Under the pieces are notes generated by a model. That model saw only the letters and a program-made list of their open reading frames with translations, was not told the DNA's origin and did not search any database. The translations under genes were made by a program, and so were the position numbers. From Theodoxus fluviatilis (taxonomy: Eukaryota > Mollusca > Gastropoda > Cycloneritida > Neritidae), in assembly GCA_034096865.1 (NCBI GenBank), contig JAWQFJ010001827.1, forward strand, positions 246,586-310,585: DNA of 64,000 nucleotides, read 5' to 3'. Positions 21,690 through 32,885 of the stretch are shown here, piece by piece; positions within the stretch are counted from its first letter, which is position 1, and each line of letters opens with the position of its first letter.

Positions 21690-21880
21690 TGGGCCAGGCA
21701 AAACCATAAATACGATCTGGGCTGGACAAAACCAAAATTAAGATTTGGGCTGGCCAAATCTTAAATTGGGCCTGGTCAAATCAAAATCCAATACCTGATT
21801 TGGATTTGGGCTGGACAAAATAAAAATTAGGATTTGGGCTGGCCCAATTTAAAATTGGGCCTGATTTGAATCTTGATATG
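21690..21880 (+). repeat. TTTGGGCTGG repeat array, right copy
   Basis: Several degenerate units of ATTTGGGCTGGACAAAAT or ATTGGGCCTGGTCAAAT alternate over about 190 bp. An inverted copy is at 15478-15605. Confidence 0.7.
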
Positions 21881-22138
21881 TATATATACATAATTATACA
21901 TGTAGTTGTTTGGGTTCGAAGGATCTCCTCGTTTATGTATGGAGCCTAGTGGATTTTGCCTAAATTGTTGGGAAACACACATGTCAAACATGAGGTTAAA
22001 AGATCTGTAGGGGGCTGCCAGGAACTGGTAGACGTTGTAGATAAGTTGGAAGGGAAGGGAGGTTCCTGTTAATACGTTTTGTTTTTTGCTTTGGCACGTC
22101 ATAGACGTGAACCAAAGCTAACGCAGTCACACAGAGGG

Positions 22139-22552
22139 GCATTTCAGTCCACTAGAGACTTCGCCTGCCGACGAAAGAGTCTAGCACACTTCATATCACG
22201 TGATGGAGGGATTCCGTCCGGAATATTCAAATAGAGGTCACACGAGAGGCTTGTGAGATAGTCGATCTGCTCCCTGACATACGCCGTTAAAGTTGTTTTG
22301 AGACTGTTTCGCACAAAACTCATAAATTACGCTTGTTGGGGAAATAAACAAGCGTCTATTCGATAAGATAAAATGTTTGTGTTGAAATGGAAAAAGTGTT
22401 GACATTTGAATGATTTCTGTAAAAAGTGGAGGAAAATAGTATCCGGAGCAAACTGTTTTTGGCTCAATATGCTGTAATGCAAAGGGTCAAGTCTTACGCA
22501 TTCATTGCGAACTGCGCCAGAGTCACTACTGACTCGGGTTCACGGAGTGACA
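22139..22552 (+). repeat. 400-bp interspersed repeat, copy B
   Basis: Runs from TCCACTAGAGACTTCGCCTG to ACTGACTCGGGTTCACGGAG and aligns with copies A (7.0-7.4 kb, inverted) and C (28.96-29.4 kb). Confidence 0.8.
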
Positions 22553-22984
22553 GAGGGGTATGCGTCGTAGATGTTCACCAAGTATCATTGCCATGTACTG
22601 CACGTGACAGTTTCTTCCACAAGTGAGTTTTCTTTTAGTCAGCATGTCTTGGGGTCCGGGTTTCCACGCAGAGACGTTGAAAATCGTGCTGTACAAGAGT
22701 TTAATTCATTGTTTTTTTTTCTTCTATAAAATCACATGCGTGCAAGGTACAGTGACTGAAATGATTCATGAAACCCTATAGAGGGTTCCAGTCGTGAGCT
22801 GGGGTCTGGTGGCGGATGAGGTGAGATAGTAGATTGATGTCACATGTAGCAGATTGTGTAGTAGGAGAAGAGTGTTAGAGCTTGGGCTCTGTGTGGCGGA
22901 CGTTGGTGACGTGAGAGCTTGGACTCTGACAGTGGAAGTGGTTTTTGAGAGCTGCTGTGTGAACCTTGCCACAAATCAACAAAT

Positions 22985-25390
22985 CAACAAAATCAACAAA
23001 GTCTGGAAGCAAATCATTCAGTCTCTAATGATAAATATGCCTTTTAGCGAGTAAAATGATATGATTGATATTAGCATTTTCATTTGGTTTTCCAAAAAGT
23101 ACCTCAAGTACTTTATCATAATTTTCTTTGATGACATCACTCAATTTTACCCACAGAGATCTGCTGTATTGGCATTTATAAAAGAGATGTTCTATTTTCA
23201 ACTTCTGTCTGACAAAAAGTGCATAGTGAGCTTCATCTTATAAAGAAAATTATTGACTGGCAGAATACGATGAAGAATCTTGTACTGAAATACTCTGAAT
23301 CTCACCTCTTGACAAGATGTAAAAGGCAATTGGTAATAAATCTCCCAGGGCTGGTTAAATTTTCCCACGTTTTTTATGCCATAGGAATACATGCATTCTG
23401 CAGCATGCCATAGAAGAATCTAGCGTTTCTGCTATTATTTGAAAGTAGCAGTACGCTAATTGGGGGATCGTGTTGTTTTTCCTCAGTACGAATATCTATT
23501 TGCTTAATTTCCTGCTTCCATTTACACGGAATTATTAGCAGTAGTTTAGCATACTCAAGAAAATGACATTGAACTTTGAATTCTGACTGTAACTCCTCAA
23601 AGGACTGAAAAGTTCGTTATGTTTCACACTGTCTTTGACACTTTTTATCCCAACATCAAACCATTGTCTTAAGAAGTAACTGCTGTCAGCAAATTCTGAG
23701 TTATTCCATAGCGGCCACTGTAAATAACTTCCTGTTGCTTTAAATTTATTTCGAATTAAAAAAAAATTCCACGCTATTAACAATTGCTGCCAGAAAGGAT
23801 TTCTTATTTTGTCTACCACTGTTTTCTTTATATATCCCCCAGTTTCCTTAAACACTTTGACATCCACCCGTTTACAGGAAATATTGAGAGCAGGGTTTTG
23901 GACCAATCTGCTCATTCATGTCAGTTTTAATGTATCATTAAAAAAATTTATGTCGATCATTTTTAGATCCCTTTGTCATAGTCTAGCATAAGTGTATCTC
24001 TTTTTATATATCTATTTTACCAGACCAAATGAACATATAGAATTCACGTTGTATCTTCATCATGAAACTAACTGGTGGTCTGGGTAGATTGATAAGATAG
24101 TAAGTAAGCTTAGAAAGTGCCAATGCTTTTATCACCAGGATTTTCCCGAATATTGTATGATTCCACCGCCTCCATGTACTAAAATGTCATGATTTTCTTA
24201 AATATCTCTTCAAAATTTAATTCTACCATTCAATTCAAATCTGTTGTAAAAAACATTCCTAACACTTTGAAAGGTTCAGCAGTCCAATTCAGATCTACCT
24301 CACGGCACAATCTTTCCGTAGAGTTAACGTTTGCCCCAATCTAGATTGCCCTAGTTTTTTGAGGATTGATTTGTAATCCATACATTTCCTTGTATAGGTT
24401 TAAGGTGTAGAGGGTGGCTTCCAATGATTTTCCCGTTCCTATACAAAGTGAACTCAGTGTCATCAGCAAACTGGTTAATGATGTGTTCTTCTTCATGTAT
24501 GCTAAATCCTTTTCATCTTTTATTTTTATGTTTCAATATATTACGGACTTTAGCGCAGAGGAGATAAATGTAGCATGACAAAGAATCCCCCTGACGGGTT
24601 CCACGCAATAGTGGAACAAATTGGACCTATGACCATTTTGGAGTACACATGCGTTTGCACCCTTTGTAAAAGTTCGAAACCAATTAGTGATTGAAGTTCC
24701 AAAACCCCCCCAAAAGAAGGCACTCCTCTGCAAAATTCCTAGACACATATTCAAAAGCTTTTTCAAAATCAACCAGGAGTAGGAGCACTGAAATATTATG
24801 TTCTCTTGTTTTGTATAAAATGTCATAGATTGTCTGGATGTTTTCTCCTGTGTATCTTCCTTTTATGAAACCTTTTTGCTCATGATTTGGGGCATCATTT
24901 TTAAAAGTCTGTTAGCAATACAAGATGATGCTAGCTTATATAATACATTCAGAAGTGATATTGGGCGCCAGTTTTTCAAGCAAGTTCTATCGCTATCATG
25001 TTTGGGTATACAGGTAATTATTCCCTGTTTCTGGACAGACGACAATTCTACTCTTTCATACGCCTCGTTAAAGGTTCTGAGAATAAAGATGCCCATCAGT
25101 CCCCGGGGTTTTATTATTTGACATTGATCTAAGTGCATTTGTAAGCTCACATAAGTCAGAGGACCTTCTGTCTATGCTTTTTGTTCCTCGGTCAATTTTC
25201 GGCCGTTTTCAACTGACACCACGTCCTGCCAATTTTTTATTCTTCCATCCTCTCTCTCCGTACATAAAGTTTAAAAAAATTTAGCTTGGGCTGCAAGTAT
25301 GTCGTTTTGAGCCGTCAGAATAATGTCCGTCATCAGTTACCAACTTGTGTATCACCTTGTCAGTGTAGTGCCTTTTTTCAAGGTTCAAAA
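22985..25390 (-). pseudogene. L1/Tx1-like LINE, RT and C-terminal domain, decayed
   Basis: On the minus strand from 25390: ILTAQNDILAAQAKFFKTL and NWQDVVSVENGRKLTEEQ (25330-25190). VQKQGIITCIPKHDSDRTCL and KNWRPISLLNVLYKLASSCI (about 25070-24940) are typical L1/Tx1 RT start sequences. A degenerate palm follows (FRTFTKGANACVLQNGHRSN, 24680), then QFADDTEFTLYRNGK (motif C, about 24465) and INPQKTRAIWIGANV (about 24350). Further down PWEIYYQLPFTSCQEVRFRV and FQYKILHRILPVNNFLYKMK (23340-23250) lead to EHLFYKCQYSRSLWVKLSDV (23190) and ILLAKRHIYH (23050). Many frameshifts and stops break the copy. The endonuclease is absent, so it is 5'-truncated. Confidence 0.8.
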
Positions 25391-25689
25391 CGTATGAAGT
25401 ACGTTGACGTGCGCAGCAAAGCCTTCAATTCAGAAATTACGTAGTCTAGTACTGATGCGTGCATCGAAACAAGACCATTAAGCTTGGAGGGAGGGATTTT
25501 AGCACGATTCTAGAAACAGCACAGACTATGTGGGCTTCGAGGCTAAAATATTCACATACACGTGGTGGAGTTATCTCCCTTCAGACGGCTGGGCTCACCA
25601 GCTCCGGAATCTCTGGGCCTTCCCATGGGTCAGGATTAAGAACAAATCCATTGCGCATTTTCCATACGAAGTTCGTTAAATGCGAACAA

Positions 25690-25938
25690 TAGGAAAAATG
25701 GAGCATTGAAGAGCTCTTTTTCCAACCAGCACCATTGACCTGGCGGCTCGTCGTGAGCAGGGCCGTCGCCTCCTTCGAGAACACCCGTAGGGCCTACATG
25801 GAAGAAAAGCGCAATAGGAGAAATAACCAGACAGCTGCGACCGACCAGACCTTCCCTTGCAACAATTGCGACCGGACCTGCCGATCCCACATTGAACTTC
25901 TAAGTCATGTGGACCATGACCTTCCAGATCTTCGTTAA
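25690..25938 (+). pseudogene. LINE C-terminal fragment with C2H2-like zinc finger
   Basis: AVASFENTRRAYMEEKRNRR followed by FPCNNCDRTCRSHIELLSHV matches the C-terminal end of LINE polyproteins that finish in a CxxC...H-type finger. The stop is at 25936-25938 and a (ATG)n array begins 13 bases later, probably grown from the retrotransposon tail. No RT remains upstream. Confidence 0.6.
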
Positions 25939-25950
25939 ACGAAGTAAAGC

Positions 25951-25951
25951 C

Positions 25952-26039
<88 letters not shown>

Positions 26040-26068
26040 CGATGATGATGATGATGATGATGATGATG
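25951..26068. repeat. (ATG)n microsatellite
   Basis: About 39 ATG triplets with one ACG interruption, directly after a LINE 3' end. Confidence 0.95.
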
Positions 26069-26476
26069 AAGAATAGCTCTTACAAGATCTGTTAGGCAGT
26101 ACGTAAAGCTTTAACCTGCTGGCAGCGGTCCATCCATCCGCCCACCCATCCGTCTCTTCATCCGATTAAAGATTTAAAGCAATGATCAGCGTCACAGATT
26201 ACAAAATGAAAGCATTGTTGTAAAATTCTTAGATCTCTGATATAATTTACCTCCCGTTATTGTCACTCCTGTTGTCGTGGTGGTTGTCTCATCTCCTCTT
26301 TCTACTTCTCCTCCTCCCACTTGTGCTAGTGACTCCCATTCCTCCCTGATACCACTGCCACTACATCGAGATCTTGATCGATTACTTGGTTATAGCTCAA
26401 GCTGTCGCTTGTGGCCAGCGCCAAAGGTGCTCAAAGCTGCGCGGATCCCAGATCGAGTTGCATTCCAGGGCAAAAT

Positions 26477-26626
26477 GCCTCACTCGCATTGCCTCTCTCG
26501 CATTGCCTCACTCGCATTGCCTCTCTCGCATTGCCTCACTCGCATTGCCTCACTCGCATTGCCTCACTCGCATTGCCTCACTCGCATTGCCTCACTCGCA
26601 TTGCCTCACTCGCATTGCCTCTCTCG
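26477..26626. repeat. 14-bp minisatellite (about 10.7 copies)
   Basis: The unit GCCTCACTCGCATT and its variant GCCTCTCTCGCATT. Because 14 is not a multiple of three, all three frames give the same 14-residue cycle, which explains three overlapping ORFs with identical-looking peptides. Confidence 0.95.
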
Positions 26627-26629
26627 GCT

Positions 26630-27054
26630 AAGGAGTAAAACTGGGCGCTCGTGAGGGCAGTGATGGCACAGTGTAGTTGGATTCACTTTGGAAGCGACCA
26701 GGACCCGATTGGAATGCTCTGCAGGGAGTGGAGACGAAGCTGATACCTGTGTTGGTCCTTGTTAAAGTTAAGCGGATTGAGACCCAACTATAGGTCATAA
26801 GTCACTATATGAAACCAATGTTTACTTTTACTACTACAGTTGCTGCTACTACTACGACACCACCACCACCACCACCATATTGCTAGACGCCATTAAATAC
26901 ACGCCACACTGGTGTTGTTACTTGCTTGGGAGGGAAGTTTCGAACGGTACTGGTATGCGTTCAGTGTGCGTGTTTTCAACGCTACAAGACAGGGAAAACT
27001 ATCTTTTCCTCACCGGCGCCTCAAACTCCTACGAGAGCGTTGCAAATATATACT

Positions 27055-27109
<55 letters not shown>

Positions 27110-28920
27110 CTTGCGTGCGTGCGGACTTTATGTACGGGACTTTTCCAGTTCGCACAACAGAAAAGTCGGGACAAATCCAGTGCTGAGTTTCAAGTGGACT
27201 TTGTTTTTGCAATTGACACTGACTGAATCCACAGTTTACAGTGTTCAGACACTAAATTCATTCATGGGAATCACTTGCATAAATCACTCACTCCTCTTGA
27301 TCTGTCCATGTGGTTTGGTTGTAGAAAAGGGAGTACAGATGCGGTGAGACTGATGGCCAACATGAGGATTCCTCCCATTTTCCACGGGTGCTACCTCCTG
27401 ATTTCTGGGAGAGGCCATGGCATGGTCCCCAGCTGTCATCGCTACGGTCGCCAGACTTTTAACCATGTAAACAATTTGTGACAATATGTGAGATGTAGGA
27501 CAGCCTTGCCTCTTGGAGAGACATCAGGCCTGTTCGGAAGAGGTCCACATGGAAACTGTGTGTTGGAGAACTTGCGTCCGTTCGTTCACTGACAGCATCC
27601 AAGATAGGACGCATCTTGGGCAGCTCCCGCTGCATGAAATAGGGCGACGGTACAACCAGACGACATCTCGATCAGGCCTCCCTTCTCGTCTCTACAAATC
27701 TTCTCCTCTTCCTACTTGGGGACATTGAAGAACTGCGTAAAAGAACTCGAATTCGGAAAGTGACTCATTGGCATTGTGACCGTATGGATTCTGCAGAAAC
27801 CACGGTAACGTAACTCTATTTAATCTCGTTGGGTTGGGAAAAGAAATTAGTAAATTAGCTGGCTGGCGCATTCGATTATTACTTTTTTTTCTTGCGTGAT
27901 TCAACCAATTGGTTTCATTGTCATTTATGAAATTCATTCAACTGTGTTCCCTCTGTCTGTCCTTCCTTGTTTTGAATGGGTAAATCTTGTTTGTCGATCT
28001 ATAGATCGTCCTAAACCCAGGAGTTTGAATTTATTACTAAGCATACCCCTAGAATAAAACTTTATAAGGGCGGTTTGTGATACTTTTAAGTCATGCTCCT
28101 CCTTATGTACGTCTCCGCTCTCATTTGTATCAACTGAAGGCGTAGGGATTAGGAAGATGTCGGCGTGCAGTGACTTGGCAGATAGAGTGCAATGCACTGA
28201 CGAGCAAGAAGTAGGCTACCTACTTCATGGAGCTTCCGAACGAGCTGGAAATTTGCAATGGCAGAAATTATGTTGAGAATTGCTGAGTTGGTTGGCTTTG
28301 AACTGGAAGCATTTTTTTCCTCTTCCAGAAGTTGAGTTACCTTTGTTTTTGTTTGTTCGTCTCTCCTTTCCAGAGATGAATTATACTCGAAATGCATCGT
28401 ACATGAGCTTCAATTGCTACTGTAAACTTTAACAAGAATCCCAATTTAAAACAAACGATATTTTCATCAAAGTGACACGCAAAAAGTACCTACGACTGTA
28501 TCAAAGCTACATAGCCAAACAATTGACGTGAACATTGTAGAACATCCCTCGTCTACCCATCCACATGCCAGCGCTCTTGTCCAGTCACTATACTGTCATC
28601 CGAGTAGTCTGCAACTCTTTCCGTCACTTTTTGTTATCTATCCTGTGTTACCTCTTATTTAACCCTGCTACATTAAAGGCATCGCCTTCACAACTGAATA
28701 TACTTTAATTTAAACACAACCCGGTTAGCCAAAAGTTTTTCGACTACAAATCCAAAATTGGTCTCTGTTAGCTTCAGATGCCACAGATGTGCAGCTGTTC
28801 ACTGCGAGAGGGAAAACAGTGTACATGACTCTCTCTTTGCACAGGAAGATCAATGACACGCTGGTAAGTAATCAAAATATTAGCTGCATGCAAACAAAAT
28901 GCTCGCTGGAAATTATCTCA
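26630..28920. other. No recognisable gene; one (TG)n array
   Basis: Contains a (TG)n run at 27060-27125 and a (CCA)n at 26860-26875. The ORFs here are short and have no family signature that I recognise on either strand. Confidence 0.5.
27060..27125. repeat. (TG)n microsatellite
   Basis: GT repeats ending in GCGTGCTTGCGTGCGTGC. Confidence 0.95.
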
Positions 28921-28921
28921 T

Positions 28922-28939
28922 CCCCCCCCCCCCCCCCCC
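28922..28939. repeat. Poly-C run
   Basis: Eighteen C in a row immediately before copy C of the 400-bp repeat. Confidence 0.9.
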
Positions 28940-28954
28940 TCAAACGTAGACGCA

Positions 28955-29402
28955 TTCTAGTCCACTAGAGACTTCGCCTGCCGGCGAAAGTCTCTAGCAC
29001 AGCTCATATCACGTGATGGAAGGATTCCGTCCGAATATTCAAATGGAGGTCACACGAGAGGCTTGTGAAATAGCCCTCTGCTCCCTGACATACGCGGTTA
29101 AAGTTGTTCTGAGACTGTTTCGCACAAAACTAATAAATTACGCTTGTTGAGGCAATAAACAAGCGTTTATTCGATAAGATAAAATGTTTGTGGTTGAAAT
29201 GGAAACAAGTGTGTGTTTGTTTTTTGTTTTTCGTTGTTGTTGTTGTTGTTTTTTTTGTTGTTTTTTTTTTTTTTTTGGGGGGGGGATAGTATCCGGAGCG
29301 AACTATTTTTGGCTCAATGCTGTAATGCGAAGGGTCAAGTCTATTACGCATTCATGGCGAACTGTGCCAGAGTCACTACTGACTCGGGTTCACAGAATGA
29401 TT
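28955..29402 (+). repeat. 400-bp interspersed repeat, copy C
   Basis: Aligns with copies A and B except for a T/G-rich insertion at 29216-29286 (poly-T with TTG repeats and nine G). The left end forms a hairpin: AGAGACTTCGCC and GGCGAAAGTCTCT flank TGCC at 28966-28994. Confidence 0.8.
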
Positions 29403-30039
29403 TAGACGCAGACTTGGCAATGTAGGACACTTTCTGGCAATGGTGTTCCGATTCATATTTTGTTGCGCTTTGCCTTCAACTTCACGCATTTTCCCATTAT
29501 CTCTCTTCGAGACCAGAGGTCTCGGTTTCTGATTTTCATTTCATTTGCAACCATTTTCACTACAGATGAATGTGTATCCCACTTTGATTAAAACAGTCAA
29601 GAATAGAGATACAAACATACACGTATCCTCTGTTTCCTTTTTCTCATGTTTGGTGGGTGTCTATCAGGTGCGGCATGAACACTTTAACTTAAAAGTTGGC
29701 AAACATTAGCAAAAGACTTGCAATGTACACGTACCGTATGCTTACCAGCGGGCGTTCTGTCCGCCACGCACAATTTGATGACGTCACTGGCATTGCCAAG
29801 CGTAACACTTAGCACACATTATTTTCAGGTGGAGGTAATCTGCTGGCGGACAAAACACACTTCGCATGCATCTTTCCTGAAGCGTGCATGGCCTTGTTGT
29901 CGATATTTTGCTCGTTTCTCCAGGGGATTTGAAACCATTAATATTCGAACATGACTTCACTGGACAATGTGTTATATGTTAGAATTGCGCCGATAATCGG
30001 CTTTCATTCCTTACTCGAGATTTGTGACTGGTTTTCAGC

Positions 30040-30819
30040 GGGGAGGGGCCGCTTTTGCGGAGGGCCACTATTGCGGAGGGCCGCTATTGCGGGGGGCCGC
30101 TATTGCGGGATATTTTTTGAAAAATTCTTAAGGCCATTTGATTCTTTTGTCCTAAAACGCCAAAAAAACATAACATTTTTGTTACTTTTTTTAGCTTAGA
30201 AAAGTTTTCGGTAAAAAAAAAATTACAAACATTTTTGTAGCCCACTTTGAATCTTTTATCCCTAAACGCCAAAACAAATGTTTCAGGAGGGTCAAAAACA
30301 GTCAGAATCTGCCGGTAGGTTCCGTAGCCGTAGTTTTTATCAATAACGGGTAAAGATTTATATTCTAACTCCATCCCACGTTTGACTCTCAACGGGTGGT
30401 CCCTACGCCCTAACTCCAGGGCCCGACGCTGATGTTGGACACAAACGTGACAAAAAGTAATGCGTCCGGGTTTAGGTGAAACTCCCCGGACAGACTAAGT
30501 CAGTCAGGCGGGGTGGCGGGTGCGGCCTAGGCTGAGCGCTCTCGGTAAAACCCGATAAAGAAATTTTAGGGATTTTATTGGGGAAAAAAAAACACGAAAA
30601 CATTTCTATGTTTTTTTCAAATAAAAGTAACAAAACTTTTTTTAATGCGTTTTAGGACAAAAGAATCAAAATGGCCTTAAGAACTTTTGACCCCAAAAAA
30701 TCCCGCAATAGCGGCCCCCCGCAATAGCGGCCCTCCGCAATAGCGGCCCCCCGCAATAGCGGCCCCCCGCAATAGCGGCCCCCCGCAATAGCGGCCCTCC
30801 GCAATAGATAGCCGACCCC
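30040..30819. mobile_element. Fold-back DNA element with repeat-rich inverted ends
   Basis: The ends are inverted repeats made of a tandem 16-bp unit (GGGGGGCCGCTATTGC and variants). About four units are at the left (30044-30108) and six to seven at the right (30703-30810). Inside each array the inverted similarity continues as CTTAAGGCCATTTGATTCTT and TTTTGTCCTAAAACGC. The 8-bp sequence TTTTCAGC lies directly outside both ends (30032-30039 and 30820-30827), a likely target-site duplication of the length seen for hAT-type elements. The 780-bp interior holds no transposase ORF, so it is non-autonomous. Confidence 0.8.
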
Positions 30820-31139
30820 TTTTCAGCAATCCTGCGGAGGGGTGGTTTAAATAAGGCTTTCGCGCTCCAGAACGAGAGGACAGTGACATTCTGCAAAGGT
30901 CACAACACCGAGAGGTTCCCGTGCCATGGCAAGGGAGACTATCGCTGCTCCCTGCTTAGCAACTTACCAGTCATAGTTGCTCCCCTGTCACCGCTATTAT
31001 GGCGCCATGAGCTACCTGTGCCGGGTTTGAAAATGCGAAGATCTCGGTATATCTACGCAGATCTCGCCGAAGGGGCAGTTTCGTTCTTTGCTTGCTATCG
31101 AGCCAATCGAAGACGGGCGTAGATTGAGCGAGGCATTTT

Positions 31140-31230
31140 GAGAGGTGCTAGCTTTTAAGATTCAAGATGGCGGACAGCATGAGTACATTGCGTGCCGCCA
31201 TCTTGGAGACAAATGTTCGGCGTGGCTGCG
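31140..31230. promoter_or_regulatory. Paired inverted YY1-like motifs (possible promoter)
   Basis: CAAGATGGCGG at 31163-31173 and CCGCCATCTTGG at 31195-31206 face each other. A short ORF starts at the ATG inside the first motif (31167) and runs for 43 codons. Motifs of this kind often sit at metazoan transcription starts, but no gene can be tied to it here. Confidence 0.3.
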
Positions 31231-31239
31231 TTGACCTGC

Positions 31240-31737
31240 ATTCGATGTTTTTCCCTTACCGTGTCCTGGCCCTAAACCTTAGCCTTGCATGTCGCATCTG
31301 ACGGCACATCTCCTCCCCCCCCCTCCCCGTCTTTTTTCTGTCTCTTCAGTCCACACTCCGATGGGGCGTAAGGGATTTGTGGGATAGAAGAGCTTCTGAC
31401 ACGTGCATCGTGCCTGCCTTTACGCCCCTACGAGATTCTTTTTGAACACCGTAGTCGTAGTAGCCTAAGATACGTGTCTCCCCCCCCCGCGAGCTAGGTA
31501 GCAATGGCTCGCGAGGCTAATACAGACGGGTAGTGTGTTTGTACGCACGCGCCCCCTCTCGCTTGTCTGTCGATCTTTTACTCAGTCGCTGGATCGATCT
31601 GCCTGTGATAGTCCGTCAATCTGTTCATACTTGTGGTGCGTCTAAATGTTATTTCCCACAGCGTCTTTCTACGCGATTCTCAAAAAAAAGGCTAGTAACA
31701 AGGGAAAAGGAGACTTAACTTGCTCTTTCTCTGAACA
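31240..31737. other. No recognisable gene
   Basis: GC-richer sequence with C-runs at 31312-31326 and 31480-31488. Nothing identifiable. Confidence 0.5.
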
Positions 31738-31845
31738 TCTCCAATGATTTTCGTGATCAATGGTCTTCCATAGCCTACAAAGGCTGATAGGTTGTAAAAG
31801 CTCATCAGTCAAATCCAGTTCCATCTCAATGTTAGTTGTTGTGAT
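31738..31845 (+). mobile_element. SINE-like 3' end, copy 2
   Basis: GATTTTCGTGATCAATGGTC and CATAGCCTACAAAGGCTGAT, the 3' module of the (CATC)n-tailed family. The tail here is degenerate (CATCAGTCAAATCC). Confidence 0.6.
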
Positions 31846-32312
31846 GGTACGCCCTTTCCGCATTATTAAGAATTGTACACAAGTGGAATCAAGGTGACGG
31901 ATTTACTAGTTTGTACATTAAAATGATCCTTTCTCTCTGTTTTCTGTGTGAGTTGTCAGATGATGAACTATCACACTACTACTGTTATGAATTGCATGTT
32001 AATGCATGTGTTAAATAACGGACACTTAAGAATGTAGAAGCCAGCAAGGCCTTAAATAAATGTAGTATTAGAAAACCAGCCATGCTTTGAAAGTAGTTTG
32101 CTGTGGTGAAGCCTCGTGATGAAACAGTGAACAGTTTCAAATTAAGGCGCCGAGCTTCCAGTATGAGTATCCTTGACATTGATAAATTCAACTTATGGCC
32201 GGAGATGCGTTGTCGTCACTTCCGGAGTTATTTGTAGAAGCCACGTGCTTTCAGCCATGTTGGTAGGAGGCGAGCGCTGTCTGCTAAGCTGTGCTACGGG
32301 AGACGTGCAACC

Positions 32313-32660
32313 ATGCCGACTTCTTACTGCGTGAAAGATTGTTTTAACAACCAACAAAAAGAAAAATTAAGAGGAGTCAAACGCTCCTACTACTTTATAC
32401 CATCAGAGAAAACCAATCAAGGTCCGATTGTGCAAAGGGTGACCGAAGCTAGACAAAGAGGATGGAAAAAGAAGATTTACTTAATAGATCTGACCTTTCG
32501 AGACAAACACCCGGTGAGAATCAGCAGACATCTCCCACGAATCCTGCTACGAAGAATCGATAGACTTCCAAAGACCTGTAATTATTTACCTCTTCCAACG
32601 TGTACGCCGATGTTCCGAGTACAATTAAATAGGCTATGTCCATGGCACTCGTTGGCGGAG
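32313..32660 (+). pseudogene. THAP-like zinc finger N-terminus
   Basis: The ORF starts [15 protein letters not shown] and continues with [34 protein letters not shown] and VRISRHLPR. This has the layout of a THAP C2CH finger: an N-terminal CxxxxC, a Tyr/Phe-Ile-Pro box, a Trp and a C-terminal HF-type motif. In the expected RICSRHF segment the Cys codon is missing, so zinc binding is probably lost. The frame then runs into the nested SINE and stops at 32751-32753. The missing codon is shared with copy 2, so it was present in their common ancestor. Confidence 0.5.
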
Positions 32661-32701
32661 TGTTCCTCAATTACGGATCAAGTTCGTCCTTCGTCAGCTG
32701 G

Positions 32702-32885
32702 TATGGATGGGTGGATGGATGGAAGGAGTTTTAAGGCTTATCAGCCTTTGTAGGCTACGTAAGGCCACCGAGCACAAAAACCACTAGAATAGTTCCGAGT
32801 CAGCGCAAATCAAGTCACGATGTATCTAGTTAATCGCCTCTTACGAATCGCGAAGGGAGACGCGGTGGGTCAATTCTGACACACC
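32702..32885 (-). mobile_element. SINE-like element nested in THAP-like copy 1
   Basis: On the minus strand it ends AGCCTACAAAGGCTGATAAG followed by CTTAAAACTCC and a CATC-type tail (32702-32724). Upstream GCGATTCGTAAGAGGCGATT and CGCAAATCAAGTCACGATGT (as read here in one or the other strand) are shared with the copies at 43.7 and 44.5 kb. Confidence 0.65.

Noticed and set aside
25907..26095. Poly-Met ORF
   Set aside because: (ATG)n microsatellite following a LINE 3' end.
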